64,000 bases of DNA from Nomia melanderi. Its lineage: Eukaryota > Arthropoda > Insecta > Hymenoptera > Halictidae. The notes beneath the pieces are model-generated. The model was given only the letters and a program-made list of their open reading frames with translations. It made no database searches and had not been told where the DNA came from. Made by a program: the position numbers and the translations under genes. Position 1 is the stretch's first letter; every line of letters begins with the position of its first letter. Shown here piece after piece: positions 12,801 to 24,691 of this stretch. Where the stretch lies: contig NC_135010.1 of the NCBI RefSeq assembly GCF_051020985.1, forward strand, positions 13,824,001-13,888,000, in the 5' to 3' direction.

Positions 12801-15481
12801 ATCGATTAGGAAGGTTAGCGTCGCGTACGAATGAATGGGACGCGTTCGCTGGGCGAAAGTAATTAGGAGACTCCGACGGAGAAAGTCGCGCGGAAGGGTT
12901 GCGTGGCTCGCGAGCCGCGCGTTCTGCGTAGGTCTTTGCTCTTGACCGCTTCCGGGGGTCGAAACGTTTCCTCCCGCTTGAACCGAGTCTGCGCGATGAA
13001 CAGCGACGGATTAGAAGATCGACCGCAGCTGTGTAAATTAGCGGACCGATCGACTGTACGTGTTTCCGCTAGATGAACGAGAGTAGTCGCCGTAAGCGAC
13101 AGACACGAAACGCTCGCGCAGGAATGGGTCGTAGCGCGACGAAACGAGAGTCTAGCTGGAAACACGGTCGGGAGATTAAAAACGACTCTATCCACCTGGC
13201 ACGGGACGGAACGAAACCGACGGAAAGGGAAAGGGAAGGTCGTCCTACGGTCGACAGACACGGCTGCGAAGTTTCCTTTGGATCTAATTCGGTCGGTGCT
13301 CGCGAAGTGGCTTCGCCGAGATCCGGTGGCACGCTTTTCTCCGACCGTGGCACACACGTTCGATCACCGACCGAAATAACCATTGGCATTGTTCCGTTTC
13401 CCTCCAGGGGAACCGGCTTTCGTGGGCAAACGCGGGTCGCGACTAATTCCGCCGACCCTTCGGTGTCGCGGGGACACCTTTTACGGCCGACGAGACATCG
13501 CCGATCGTCCCGCGCGCGCGTCTCCGGTTCGTTTTCCCGTTCGGCGCGGGAGCCATCGATCGTTCTTGACTTTCCGCCGAAAGCGGTTCCCTCTCGATCC
13601 GCCACGGGGGAGGTCAAGGTCCACGCGGTGACCGTTTGCCAAACGAACGGTTATAAACGAGAAATTAATTCTGGGATACCGCATCGAGGCAGAGCTCGTG
13701 ACTCGTGACTGGTACCGACGCGAGTTCTCGGGGAACGAGCCGCTCCGCTCGGAAACGGACGGGTATCACGCGAATTTTCATTCAATCCCGGTGATCGTTC
13801 GGGTGTCGGGTTTCGAAAGCTATCCAGAAGACGGGGCTCTCCCGTTTCGCCCGTTACGGGGAGAACGGCGAGCGCAACTGGTGCTTTCTTCGGACGCGGT
13901 TAGATTGTTTTCAAGTTGTTTCGCGCTCGGTCCTTGTCCGAGGATCCGGTTAGAACGCCGCGATTTATTTCGGCCCGCGTCCCGATAGGTCGACGACGAT
14001 ATGTTTATTTCGGGCGGCGACGGTTGCGGACCAAGTGGTCCGGACGAAGATTACGCAGCCGGCGTTCCGTTCCCCGGTTACGCCGTTTTCGCGGATCTCT
14101 TCCTCGCGAGGAAGTTCGCGCGTGTTCATTCAGCGACGCGACTCCAGCACTCGCCGACCGAATTCCGTGGAACGTTCGCCGACCCTGAACCGGTCGGCGG
14201 GATCTAGACGATCCGAGCGCTGAAGCTAGAATACAAGAGAACGACAGAATACAAAGCGAACAATGAAACATTCGGTGGGAATCGATCGCGGTTCTCCGTC
14301 TTCTTGACAAATTGGTCGGTCGTAAAACCCACCGGTTGCGTAACTGCGTCTATAATTAGAAGAATCCCGCATTGATTCCTTATTCCAACGAAACGCGTTC
14401 CGTCGGCTGCCTGTTGCTTCCATTAGCCTTTCCGCCGAGGGATCGACAGCTGATCCCAATAACAATGTACTCTCTTCCACGAACAATCGGACAGTGTTGC
14501 GCTACCGTCGAATATAGATCATCGAGAGTTCGATAAGCCGCTCGCGTCGCTGGCCGTCTCGATATCTCTTTGGAGTACCGCCAGATGCGTACCGCGCGCA
14601 AAACGTGTATCGAAGATCGGCGCGGTTAATTCGTAACCTATGAGGTAACCGAAATAAAATTGTTCTGCTGACGCCAGAAACTCGGCCGACCGTCCGTCCG
14701 TCCCGTAAATATTCCCGGAATGTCCGTGCTCGGACTCGCTTCTTGAATGAAGAGGACCGTGACTTCGGGAGGATGGAACGGGTTCGATCCGCGTCGCGGC
14801 GGCTCGGACGGAAAATCGAGGCGCGCGAGCGAGCCAGGAACCGTGGGAATCCGGTTACCGCCGATTGTCCGAGGCGTTTGCCAAGAGGCGTACCGTTTCC
14901 ACCGACGAAGAGATCCTGACTAGAGCTGCCAAAGAATCGTCGTCGTCGTCGCCGCCGCCGCCGCGTCCCCGGCTACGTGGAAAATATCGGGTACGCCCAC
15001 GCGTCTAGAAGCGGGACGCGCCCGTCGAACGAGGAACGCGTCGACGTTCAATGATCGGGTCATTAGGGCGTCGGTGGCGCAGTGTCGATCGACGAGCGGC
15101 CAATAATCGGTCGGCACGGGGACGGTCGTCGCGCGGCGACAGATCCATTGCCAAATCGGGACCCGTTAATTATCCGACGCGCCGGTGATCGATCGCGACG
15201 CGTACGCCGGCATTAAGGACAGGGATTCGCGTCCAGGGACATTCGAGCTAACTTTAGCCTTAGCGGCCCGCGGACCGTGGCCCGTAGTCGAACACTGTTA
15301 CGTCGACATAACGAGCCGAACGGCCACCAGTTTGCCCCGGTGTCCGAACGGTTTTGCCCGCGGAAAATAAAACAGTTCTCTGGCCGCCATCCGGCCGTAT
15401 GGTTAATCCGTCGATAATCATCGCGCGATCAGCCCGTCGACCGTCGCCGCCGCTACCTTCCTCGGGTTCACTCTGTTAGAA

Positions 15482-15504
15482 AGAGAGAGAGAGAGAGAGA
15501 GAGA
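15482..15504. repeat. (GA)n microsatellite
   Basis: This is a short uninterrupted AG/GA run in the region upstream of the 16.1-kb alternative exon. GA-rich tracts close to insect promoters can bind GAGA-type factors; that role is inference only. Confidence 0.8.
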
Positions 15505-15636
15505 CACGAGCAGCGTTCTATCAGGGCACTCGCGAAGACACCTTCGACCGTGTGCTGAACCGTGCCTCGCTACCGTGGAGAGAAGTGGCCGCGCGTGGGT
15601 GCTGGGTGCCCCCCTCTAGGAGATCGTGTTAACCAT

Positions 15637-15673
15637 CTTCTTCTTCTTCTTCTTCTTCTTCTTCTTCTTCTTC
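15637..15673. repeat. (TTC)n microsatellite followed by CT-rich tract
   Basis: About twelve TTC triplets are followed by a CT-rich stretch to about 15.72 kb. The polyphenylalanine and polyleucine frames here are translations of the repeat. Confidence 0.9.
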
Positions 15674-15856
15674 GTCTTCTCTCTCTCTCTTTCGTTCTGC
15701 CTCTCTGTCTCTATCGGTCTCTGTCACCTCTGCCCCCCTCGCGCTATCTCTCTGTTATATCCGTCTCTCTCCGGTGTGTACACCCTAACCCGAGTGACAT
15801 CACCGCAGTTAGAGGATCCTTCGAGGTAAGCCGCGCCGATTCCTCGAGGACGCCCG

Positions 15857-15952
15857 ATGGATCGGCCTCGTAGGAAGCACAACTTCCCCCAGCTCGTCGA
15901 CGACGAGGAACCCAGGCCGATATTTATCAACATCTGGATCGCGTACATCTAG
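15857..15952 (+). CDS. 31-codon small ORF upstream of the alternative limpet exon
   Basis: An ATG frame of 31 codons ends in TAG. The peptide is basic and acidic at the start (MDRPRRKHNFPQLVDDEEP) and ends in a hydrophobic aromatic tail (IFINIWIAYI). It looks more protein-like than the surrounding random frames. It lies 190 bp before the ATG at 16144 and ends well before it, so it could be a uORF in the same transcript, a micropeptide, or a chance frame. A second, 18-codon frame starting MEKLIRDRPIPW follows at 15993. No family is recognised. Confidence 0.3.
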   Translation: MDRPRRKHNFPQLVDDEEPRPIFINIWIAYI

Positions 15953-16143
15953 ATCGGGATTCTGTCGTACGGAGAGTGACGGAGACGCGATGGAGAAGCT
16001 AATACGTGACCGACCGATTCCGTGGCTCGACGAAGGAACGCAGTGATCGAGGCGGACGTGTGATCCTTGATGAGGTATACGACTTCGAGGCGACAGAACC
16101 GATAGAATCGTGATTCGACGGGGGAATTCGTTCGGTATCCGAG

Positions 16144-17742
16144 ATGGGTCTGATGTTGTCCGTGCTGATCGGCTGCGTCGGCGTGCTGGAGCTGCTCGCG
16201 TGCCTCAGACACGTCGCGAACAACCTGATAATCACGATCAACCAGCCGGCCACCCCTTGCCTGTCGTACCACGAGCAGACCAACGACAACCTGAGCACGC
16301 ACGACTCGATCTGCAGCTACAGCCACTCGGCCGACGTCGATCTGCCCCGCAGCGCCAAGCACAAGTTGGAGAACCTGCACGAGTACAGCCTGCGGATACG
16401 GGCCGAGCTGCGTTCGCGCGACAAAAGCTTCGATTACAGCTCCGAGTACAGTCCCAGGGACGTTCTCCAGCGTCGGGAAGCGTCGCCGGACTCGAGGCTG
16501 AGCCCCGACTTCAATTATCTCGTGGAAGTCAGCGAGTCCGAGAACGTGGACGATCAAGAACAGTCGAAGATCGAGGAGACCCACGGCAGAGAATTCGAAC
16601 GAGAGACGTCCTACGAAGATGCGGACAAGAACATGCGAGTCGAGGGCAGTTCCAGGGACAGACCGTTGTCCCTGGGCACGCCGGAGGCGGATAAGTACGT
16701 CAGGATACCGACACCGATACCGTTCAACGAACCGGAGAATTACTCGAGCTCCGACGCGTCGAGCGACGTCGGCACGTCCTTCGACAACGATTCTGGAAAC
16801 GAGGCGCCAACGATGAAGTCCTTGGACCCTTTGCCGTTGGTAAAACGATACAAGAGCCCCTCCGAGGGCGGATCGTCGCGAGACGAGTCCGACGAGCCCG
16901 GAACGAGGAGAATCTCGAAGAGACAGCTACGAAAGTCGCACTCCAGGTCTCCCGACGTGAACAGGGAATCGATAGAGACGCCGAGGGAACGATCGGAGAA
17001 CGTTCAAGCGGAGTGTTCGAATCGTTCGGAGAAACTCGAAGGTGGCAGAAGCTCGAGCCAGAAGAAGAGGACCGGGAAATCGTCGAGCACGATCGTGAGG
17101 AAGCCCACGTGGCTGAAGTCGAAGACGTCCGAGGTGAGCAAGTCCGCGGAGAATCTGTCCTCCAGAAGATCCAAGCGACACCGGGACCCGGAGCGGCGGA
17201 AATCGGATATCTCCGTGCAGACCGGCGCCTCGTACAGGGACGAGTCGACGAACACGTCCCCGGTGAACAGTCCAGCGCTGTCAAGGTCCGACAGCCGCAA
17301 GAGCGTGTCGGTCCAGGTGCAGACCAGCTTCGAAGAGACACTAGCCGATCTCGATGCGGACGCGGAGCAGGAGAGCTCGCCGCTGGGACTGTCGGAGAGC
17401 AGGCGGGATCTGATGTCCCGGGACCGATTCAGCAGGAGGACCTTCAAGAATAGACGATTCGGGTTGTCCAGGGACAAGGCCGGGAACGATGACGACGCCG
17501 ACGAGCGGGAGGCGGCGGCTTTCTCGGTGACTAACGCTCACGCCTCCGTCGAGAGGCCCAAGGATACCGTGCGGCTGCTGAAAATATCGAGCTTCGAGGA
17601 GGCGGAGGTGGAGGATTACGAGAAGATCCGCGGCATCCTGGCAGGAGACGCGGAACAGCCACGGGAGACCAACGGGGGAGCGTGGAAGGGGCCGTTGTCC
17701 TCGTCGGTGGACGAGGACACGGATTATTGGGACGCGGAGGAT
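16144..17742 (+). CDS. Lmpt: alternative first coding exon of limpet (533 codons)
   Basis: A single long exon starts at the first ATG after an in-frame TGA at 16111 and ends GAGGAT|GTGAGT in phase 0. That fits the phase-0 acceptor of the LIM 2 exon at 23115 and predicts an 829-residue protein. Past the donor the frame runs on to a stop at 17890 but loses coding character. The N-terminus is hydrophobic for about 20 residues (MGLMLSVLIGCVGVLELLAC), as in a signal anchor, which is odd for a LIM adaptor. The rest is a low-complexity, highly charged Ser/Arg/Glu-rich region without a recognised domain. It contains the acidic stretch DLDADAEQESS and basic SR-like segments. The link to limpet is inferred from position, strand and phase. 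It could instead be a separate nested gene. Confidence 0.6.
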
Positions 17743-20700
17743 GTGAGTGCGAGATCTCGACCGATAGAGTACACGATCCCGGATACAGATCGAAACAAAG
17801 CATTCTGGGTAAATTGCAATGAAGGTGTCCTCCCGAACTGTCTCTCTCCGAGCACACTCGTTCCTCCTCACCTGTCGCCACTCACACCTTAAACAAACAC
17901 ATTCGATTAAACTCTACACACGTTGCACGACTCTTTAGTACCGATAACACTGTACGCTGATCGTCGGATTTGCTCCGTTCCAAAGGATTCTAGAGGATCC
18001 GGTAGCGGAGAGTGTCCCGAGATCCCTAGAAGAATGAAAAGATATTGTGTTCCCCCTTGCGGAGTTTTAGAGCCCCGTTGGAATTGGTACTATCGGTGTT
18101 CTCGTAGCTAACGCTTGCGCGTCCCGTCATCCATCGTCCCCTGGGACAGGCTTCGAAGCCGATCGTTGTAAATAACCGTGTTCTCCCTTTTTGTTCGTAT
18201 TTAGACACACTAAAAACCTGTAGAGAAGCTCGTAAAGTACTCACAAGGCTCAGGCGGTCCGCGTTCTCAGCGGCAAGACGCGGATTCCTGGACGGCCCGG
18301 TCGTTCGTCAAAATTTACGCGCTGGAAACGGCGGCGGCGAATGATTTCTGGCCGGTCGGATCGCTCGACGCCGGCGGCCACTAAATCCTAGGCGTTCCGC
18401 GCGCGAGGAAATCCGTCCGCGACTCTCTCGGCGAAAAACTCGGTCGGCGCGGGTCCCGAGCGCCGCGGCCGAGCGCTGCTCACCTGCTATTGTTATCCGG
18501 GAACGCCAAAAGTTGGCGAATACCCGTGTTGGAACGCGTTTTACCGTCGATGGGGAATGAAAAATCGCCGCCCGACGGCGGACGCGCGGGGCGAGCAGAA
18601 AATTCCGGCGGATGTGTTCGCACGAAACATTCTCGCGCGATCCGTGGCGTTTATTGGTGCCGTGCGGCTCGCGTGGGGTCTCCCAAAATATCAATCTCAT
18701 GCCCGTCTGCAAATAATATACGTATATATCGTGGCTCCGAGTCTCGCCGTTTACGCGAGAGGGGACACTTGGGGTTTTCCTCTAAGCAACGGCGCGGAAT
18801 CCGATTTTTCTTCGTCGCAAAATCTTTCGTACAGAAGCTGGATATGCCTGGCGATCTATCGGTTATGAATCTTTACGCGTTCGACGAGAGGAGCATTCGC
18901 AGCTTTTTCGTTAACTGTTTTCTAGTCGACGATCGAAATTTCCTTGTTCCATCTTTTTCTGAAGTAGTCTGTGGAGCTGTTCATCTATGAAAATAGAACA
19001 TCGTATGATCAGTGATTTCCAGTATCTAAGGAACGCGAATGTCGATAATACTTCGTGGATACTTCATTGGAACCGTGATGCTTGAATGAAACGATTGAAT
19101 TATCAGTTTCTTTTATAATAGATTCTCGTCTCGAAACGATCGAAATGATTCAACGAGACGTAACAATTGTCGAATGATCCGTCATATGTATCTGGGATCT
19201 CTGCGTTGCAGATTTCTGGAGAAAACTCGATAACTCAATACTTGTTTTACATCGTGGGAATATTAGGAAGTTGTTTTCAACAATTGGCACTTGCGTTTCG
19301 ATCGAAACGTTCCATAAATAGAGAAACCGAATTGATTCACAAAATCCGTATTTCCAAATGAAAATCACGTCGTATAGCAGCGACTGCTTAGCAACACATC
19401 GGTAACCTTCAATTTCCATCATGCGAACAGTCGAATTTCGCGGTTCCGCGCACAGACGGCCGAGCTGTGCGTCGGCCGGACGAAAATCGGTGCTATACCA
19501 CTGTGCGCGGCCGCGAGATATCCAGCGGCGGCTGTCCCCTCATTTTTGGTCGACCCGCTTTTTCACCGGAGGTTGTATTTTTAATCGGTCGTCGCGCGCC
19601 TCTTCCGGACCCCTTCGCCGATATTATGTTACCGCCCGATGCGATCCGCCGATTCGCGTGGGCGATCGCGTTCTCCTGTCACGGGCGATTTTCATTTTCC
19701 AGCTATTTATAACGGGGCCGGCGTTCCTGGCGCGTTCTGTCGACGATGGGGAAACGATACAATGCGAAACGCCGATCACGCGGCGCGGCGATTTACGTAG
19801 AACCACCGCGTTTCCTCCCGTGTTCCAACGTCGCAGCTTCGTTTCTTCCTTTTTCCAACCTCGAACTCCTTCGCTCGAGTCGTTAATCATTACCGTTGCG
19901 TGTAACAGGAATGACAACGGCTGCCAGAACGGAGGCGATAACAGTAAAGAGACCCGCGCGAGTGAATCAATCAACGGGACGAGCAATAATTGTCGGGCGA
20001 CGAATTTGTTTATTTATCACGGTTTATTTCTGCTTGTTCGGGGAATATTACCGCCGGTGACGGTTCGTCGAATCGACCCCTTGGGGAAGCGGGAATCGGG
20101 GAATGTCGCGGCGAAGGCGGGAAACGTGGGAGGACGAAGGTATTGGTGATGTGTGAAACATTCCGACCCAATTACTCCGCTGGATTTCTTCTCTATTTTT
20201 CGCGCGGCTCTCGCGCCCACCCTCCTCCGACCAGGAACCACCTGTTTGGCACGCGATCAAGGCGTCGCTCCGACGTTTCAGGAAACCGGTCGATGAATCG
20301 TCTTCGATTATTCCCTGTCGCCCACGATCATCTCCTCCCTCCCGATCGGATTCCCTCCGCGCGGATCGAACGGAGAGATCCCGCGACCTCGGGATCGTAA
20401 ACGATCCGACGTGGAACAATGTTTATGGCTCTATTCTGTGCCGAAACGCAGGCACCAGCCGGTCCGACAATGAGAATTATTCGCGTCGATTAAACGCCGA
20501 CGGAAATACCGCGAGCCCGACTCCGGCTCTCCGGCGTTTCGGGTCTAATTCCATGATCACGCTCTAACTGGAACACGTAAACCGATCGGCGTACACGATC
20601 GAGGGAACAGGGAAAAGATCGCTGTTACCAGATAGCTGGAGTACTCCGCGTCGCCGGCGAGCTGGCGTTCGCGAGGAATGCGAGTCTAATCGGTCGGAGT

Positions 20701-21672
20701 GCATAGGATTTCCCACGTGAATCTTCGATACGCGTTGTTCGCCGATACGATCGTGACCGATCGATACCGTAAACAACGCGGAAGATTCTTCTCTCGTGTG
20801 GTCGTCGCGCGAAGCTCGTCCCTTCGTCGATCGAAGGATCGGCGAATCGCGAAACGGAAAGCTCTCGATCCCCTGGAATCCGCGAGTCGCGGTTCGATTC
20901 TGTTTCTCGTCGGCGCGAGAGGAGAGGCGACGTCAGGGTCCAGAAATATCCTCGGTCAGAAGCGGCGAATAAAAAGGAACGAAAGAGAAATGCGGGGGAT
21001 CGGCCCGAAGGAAAGGAGGACGGATCTACGAGGGATATCTTTGCCGGTGTCCTGTAACCTGTCGCGTCCGAGCCGCTAACGAGAGGCATCGGTAACGCGG
21101 CGATATGAACAGAGAAGGTCGAACGGAGGCGCGGGAAGAGGAGCCGGGACGGAGAGCGCGACACGTTCGAAGAGAGAAAGAGGGGTGTCGTAGAAAAGTT
21201 GCACCCGGCACACTGCATCGAGAATCTCGTAGGAAGGAGAAGAAACTCGCGGCGGCACGGAAGGAGAGAAGAGGGTGGCGGCGCGACGCGACGCGACGCG
21301 ACGCGGGGGCAGGCGCGGCGAGGGGCGGCGAGGGGTGGTGCGGAGTGGCGCGGCGCGTTTCTGGAGTCGTCGGGACGCCGAAAATAGCGTCCCGATATGA
21401 TGACGCCCGGAGCGGTCCGATCCTAGATTTCAGTCGGTTCGCAAGCTCGAAAGCTGCTGGGTTAACACGGCAAACAGACTCCAATCGCAAGCCGAACGCC
21501 GCTCCTGTTTCCGTTCCGGACATTTCCAAAAAACCGATCGGTCCACGACACCGTCTCACCCCTGCGTGAATATCCCTGAGCGCCAGAACAGCGTTCAATT
21601 CGACTCGATCATCATCGTCCGGACATCCCCCGGTCAGTCCTCTCCTTTCGCCTCCCTCGCGGAGTCTGAGGG

Positions 21673-21678
21673 TATATA
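21673..21678 (+). promoter_or_regulatory. TATA-like box (TATATA) before the 21.8-kb alternative exon
   Basis: GGTATATAGA lies about 110 bp before the ATG at 21788, a sensible distance for a TATA-driven internal promoter with a short 5' UTR. No other support for a start site is visible. Confidence 0.35.
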
Positions 21679-21787
21679 GATCGCGGTCGATCGGGTCCCC
21701 CAGTGACACGACAGGAAGACAGGGGAGAGAAACCTCGTCCCGGGCGACGCAGTCTCGAACGTAACGCACGCTCCAGCCGAAGGAAGG

Positions 21788-21946
21788 ATGGCGGACGTAG
21801 ACAGTGTAGTGTACACGACCACCGAGCGCAAGGTTCGCAAAGTGAAGAAGACGACCAAACGCAGGGAGAGCCACGATCAGAACGCCGAGGTCACGATCAC
21901 CGAGGTCGACAGCACGCAGAACAACCACCACGCCATCGAAGAGTAT
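21788..21946 (+). CDS. Lmpt: alternative first exon of limpet (short charged N-terminus)
   Basis: The frame begins MADVDSVVYTTTERKVRKVK and continues KTTKRRESHDQ before an acidic segment ending HHAIEEY, which is a protein-like charged composition. A phase-0 end is needed to join the LIM 2 exon at 23115. Candidate donors are TAT|GTGCTG (exon end 21946, giving a 349-residue protein) or GAT|GTGCCG (end 21961, 354 residues). Both are weak, so the 3' limit is uncertain. This isoform would skip PET and LIM 1 and begin inside LIM 2. The result is a half LIM followed by four complete LIM domains, the classical FHL layout. A TATA-like box lies 110 bp upstream. Confidence 0.65.
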
Positions 21947-23114
21947 GTGCTGGCTGCAGATGTGCCGGGAATCAGCCCCCGTTCGTTGTTTTGCCCCGAG
22001 CTTTCCGTTCCGCGATCGCCGCCGACCACGCCGACGCCGACGCCGCGGAATCGCGCCTCGCCCGCCACCCGAACGATCGCGATTCTCCCACGATCGTCGA
22101 GCACGATCTTGACACCGTCCCCTCGTGAAACTCTGGTGCGATAGTTCCCTCTCGCCGAGCCGGCGTTGCCGGGGATCGTTCCGGGGGTTCGGCGCGTAGG
22201 AGTACATTTCCTCGAAAACCACGCTCGGAATCGATGTTCCCTCTCGCCAACGATGAAAACAAGCTGGACAGCTCGCTGGGAGAGGTCCGCTCGCAAGCGG
22301 CGACCTACTTTCTTCGAGAGAGAATCTTCTCGCTGCCCTCGATGGTTTTCCTCCGTTTTGCCCCGGTTTTCGAGCGTAGTAACTCGAAAATCTCGTTCTC
22401 GCTTGGGTTCGTTACATAGGAGAGTCTCAGAATACTCCTCGATCGTTCAGTAAGTCGATTCAAGCGGCCAGAGGATCTCGAGTATCCCGATTCCCGGGAT
22501 TTCGCGGATCCAGAGGGTGGTGGGCTAGTTCCGACAGACGCTCCCCTCTCACAGGAGCCGAGAATTTCGCGATAGAATCTCGCCGGTTTTTTGAAATTCG
22601 TCTCGCAACGAATACATAGCCTCACGTCTCACAGAGTAGAATCTATGATAATGCTCCCTTACAAAAAATACTCAGCCAGCACATACAACAGCACTCAATC
22701 AAGGTACATATTTACCAGAAAATCCATCGAGAACACTCTACAGCACGTAAGAGAATACAGAGATGAAAATGAAAGAGAGAGATCGCGAGGAGCTTTCCGT
22801 GTACCGACGGGAAAGAATAAAGAGTAGAGAAAGTCCGTGTACGAGAGACGCTGTGAGAGGAGCGTGATCAAAATGTTTCTCGCCGCACGATCGTGTCGAT
22901 CATCGCGTCGTATGCCGCGTCTTTCTTTTATTTTTATTTTCATAACCAGTTGCTGAGAATCGTCGCTGAAGAGCCGCACCGAATGTGCACGCCCGTCGCA
23001 TCGTGATAACGATTCGATTTTGTAACTAATCCAATTGGGGAGCGGGTCTATGGGGTTTGCAAATGGAATCCCCTCTCTGAACTGTACGACCTTTCGTTTG
23101 CTTCTCTTTTCCAG

Positions 23115-23315
23115 TTGATTTTCAGTGGCGAGTACACGAAGGCGATGAACAAGGACTGGCACAGCGGCCACTTCTGCTGCTGGCAGTGCGACGAGTCTCT
23201 GACCGGGCAGCGCTACGTGCTCAGGGACGAGCATCCCTACTGCATCAAGTGCTACGAGAGCGTTTTCGCGAATGGCTGCGAGGAGTGCAACAAAATCATC
23301 GGTATCGACTCCAAG
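23115..23315 (+). CDS. Lmpt: limpet exon 5, remainder of LIM 2 and start of LIM 3
   Basis: A phase-0 exon of 67 codons with acceptor TTTTCCAG|TTG and donor TCCAAG|GTACGC. It encodes LIFSGEYTKAMNKDWHSGHF, then CCWQCDESL and YCIKC, the second zinc finger and closing ligands of LIM 2. It finishes with CEECNK, the first ligand pair of LIM 3. The H-x2-H-F-C-C arrangement in place of H-x2-C is the variant typical of testin/prickle-type LIM 2. This is the first exon shared by the long isoform and the isoforms starting at 16144 and 21788. Confidence 0.93.
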
Positions 23316-24516
23316 GTACGCGTCGCATCGATATCGCCGCGATAAAGCGTCGATCGGCTCAACCTCGATCGTCCTAACATTTTTCCTCCTCGTAAGATAC
23401 GCCTTATCGCGTGACAAATTGATTGCCTCATTAATTGACGAGCGAACTCGCTCGTACTCGCCTGCATCATCGTTCGATCCCTCGATTTCCGGTTTATTCG
23501 TTCGCGTGGATACTTGAATAATTGGCGTGTGAGAGGGTAAGGTTTAGAACTTGAACCCTGAGTTATTTTTATGATATCGAGGCTGTTCGAACGAGGCGCC
23601 AAATCTATATAAAAGTTTATTTCGTTCAGTTATTTCAAGTATCCACAGGTTGCAACGTTAAGATCCGAAGAAATCTTCCTCGAAACTCGATGCTCGAAAT
23701 CGCAGACCGTGTTTTATCGAAGCGTTCCACTGTCGCCGTTGTTTTCCGATAGCGTTTCTGCGTCGCGAGGCACGTGCTCGGAGACGGAGTTTGCCGAGTT
23801 CCGCGCAAAAATCGGTAATTATCGGTTCGTGTATAATCACGGGACGAGGCGGCGATACGCGAGCGGCGGCATGGGCGTTGACTTACTCATTCCTAGAAAT
23901 AGAAGCGATGATGCAGGTGCCGCCGGCCGTATCGGCTTCGAGAGCTTATTTCCGTTTCTCGGCCGTTCGCCGTTCTTCTTCCTCCCACCTCTGGCCGGCG
24001 ATTCGGCAAAATCGGATCCGAAACATTCCTGCCATCCCGTCGGCGCGTTCTGCCAGCGGAAGTCGTTACCAGAACAAACGCGCGCGCTCCCCACGAGCGA
24101 GAAACGCGTCGGCGAGCCGAGAGAACCGCGCTCGACGCTGCGACGCACGAGATCCTTAGAGGTCGACTCCGATCGCGATGATAATCGATCCAGAAATGGC
24201 GATCGCGCGATCTCGAAGCGCGATCTAATGAAACTCGACGCGTGTTTGCGCCGCGGCGCGTCACTCGCGGAAGCCGAGTGCATTTCGGACTTCGGATGCA
24301 CTAATCGACGGCAAACAACGAAGAATCCTCGTGTTTGCGTCGCGTCGAGAGTCGTCCTCCGTTTTCTTAACGACGCGGACCTCGTCGGAGGAAACCTTGC
24401 GCGTCTGTCAATATTTTCCTCGCGACGGAGTCCGCGTGAATTCTCAGGCGTTCCTCTAGCGGACGGATCCCTCGCGTGCGCTCGAACTGATGATGGACTC
24501 GCCGGTCTGTTTTCAG

Positions 24517-24691
24517 GATTTGTCGTACAAGGACAAGCACTGGCACGAGGCCTGCTTCCTCTGCAACAGGTGCAGAGTGTCCTTGGTGGACAAACAGTTC
24601 GGTAGCAAGGTGGACAAGATCTACTGCGGCAACTGCTACGACGCCCAGTTCGCCAGCCGCTGCGATGGATGCGGAGAGATCTTCCGTGCTG
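24517..24691 (+). CDS. Lmpt: limpet exon 6, remainder of LIM 3 and start of LIM 4
   Basis: Acceptor TTTTCAG|GAT (phase 0) and donor GTGCTG|GTACGT (phase 1), 175 nt. It encodes DLSYKDKHWHEACFLCNRC and closes with YCGNC, completing LIM 3. It then begins LIM 4 with CDGCGEIFRAG. The phase-1 exit matches the acceptor of the exon at 34774, 10 kb downstream. Confidence 0.93.

Larger units (their letters stand above)
9894..23114 (+). other. Lmpt: long limpet intron (13.2 kb) holding two alternative first exons
   Basis: The GTAAGC donor and CTTTTCCAG acceptor are in phase 0 on both sides. Inside are two ATG-initiated exons with good coding character (16144-17742 and 21788 to about 21946), plus GA and TTC microsatellites. 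The remaining open frames on both strands lack splice or domain support. The MITE-related sequence near 19.15-19.45 kb resembles other dispersed fragments in the window. Confidence 0.65.
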
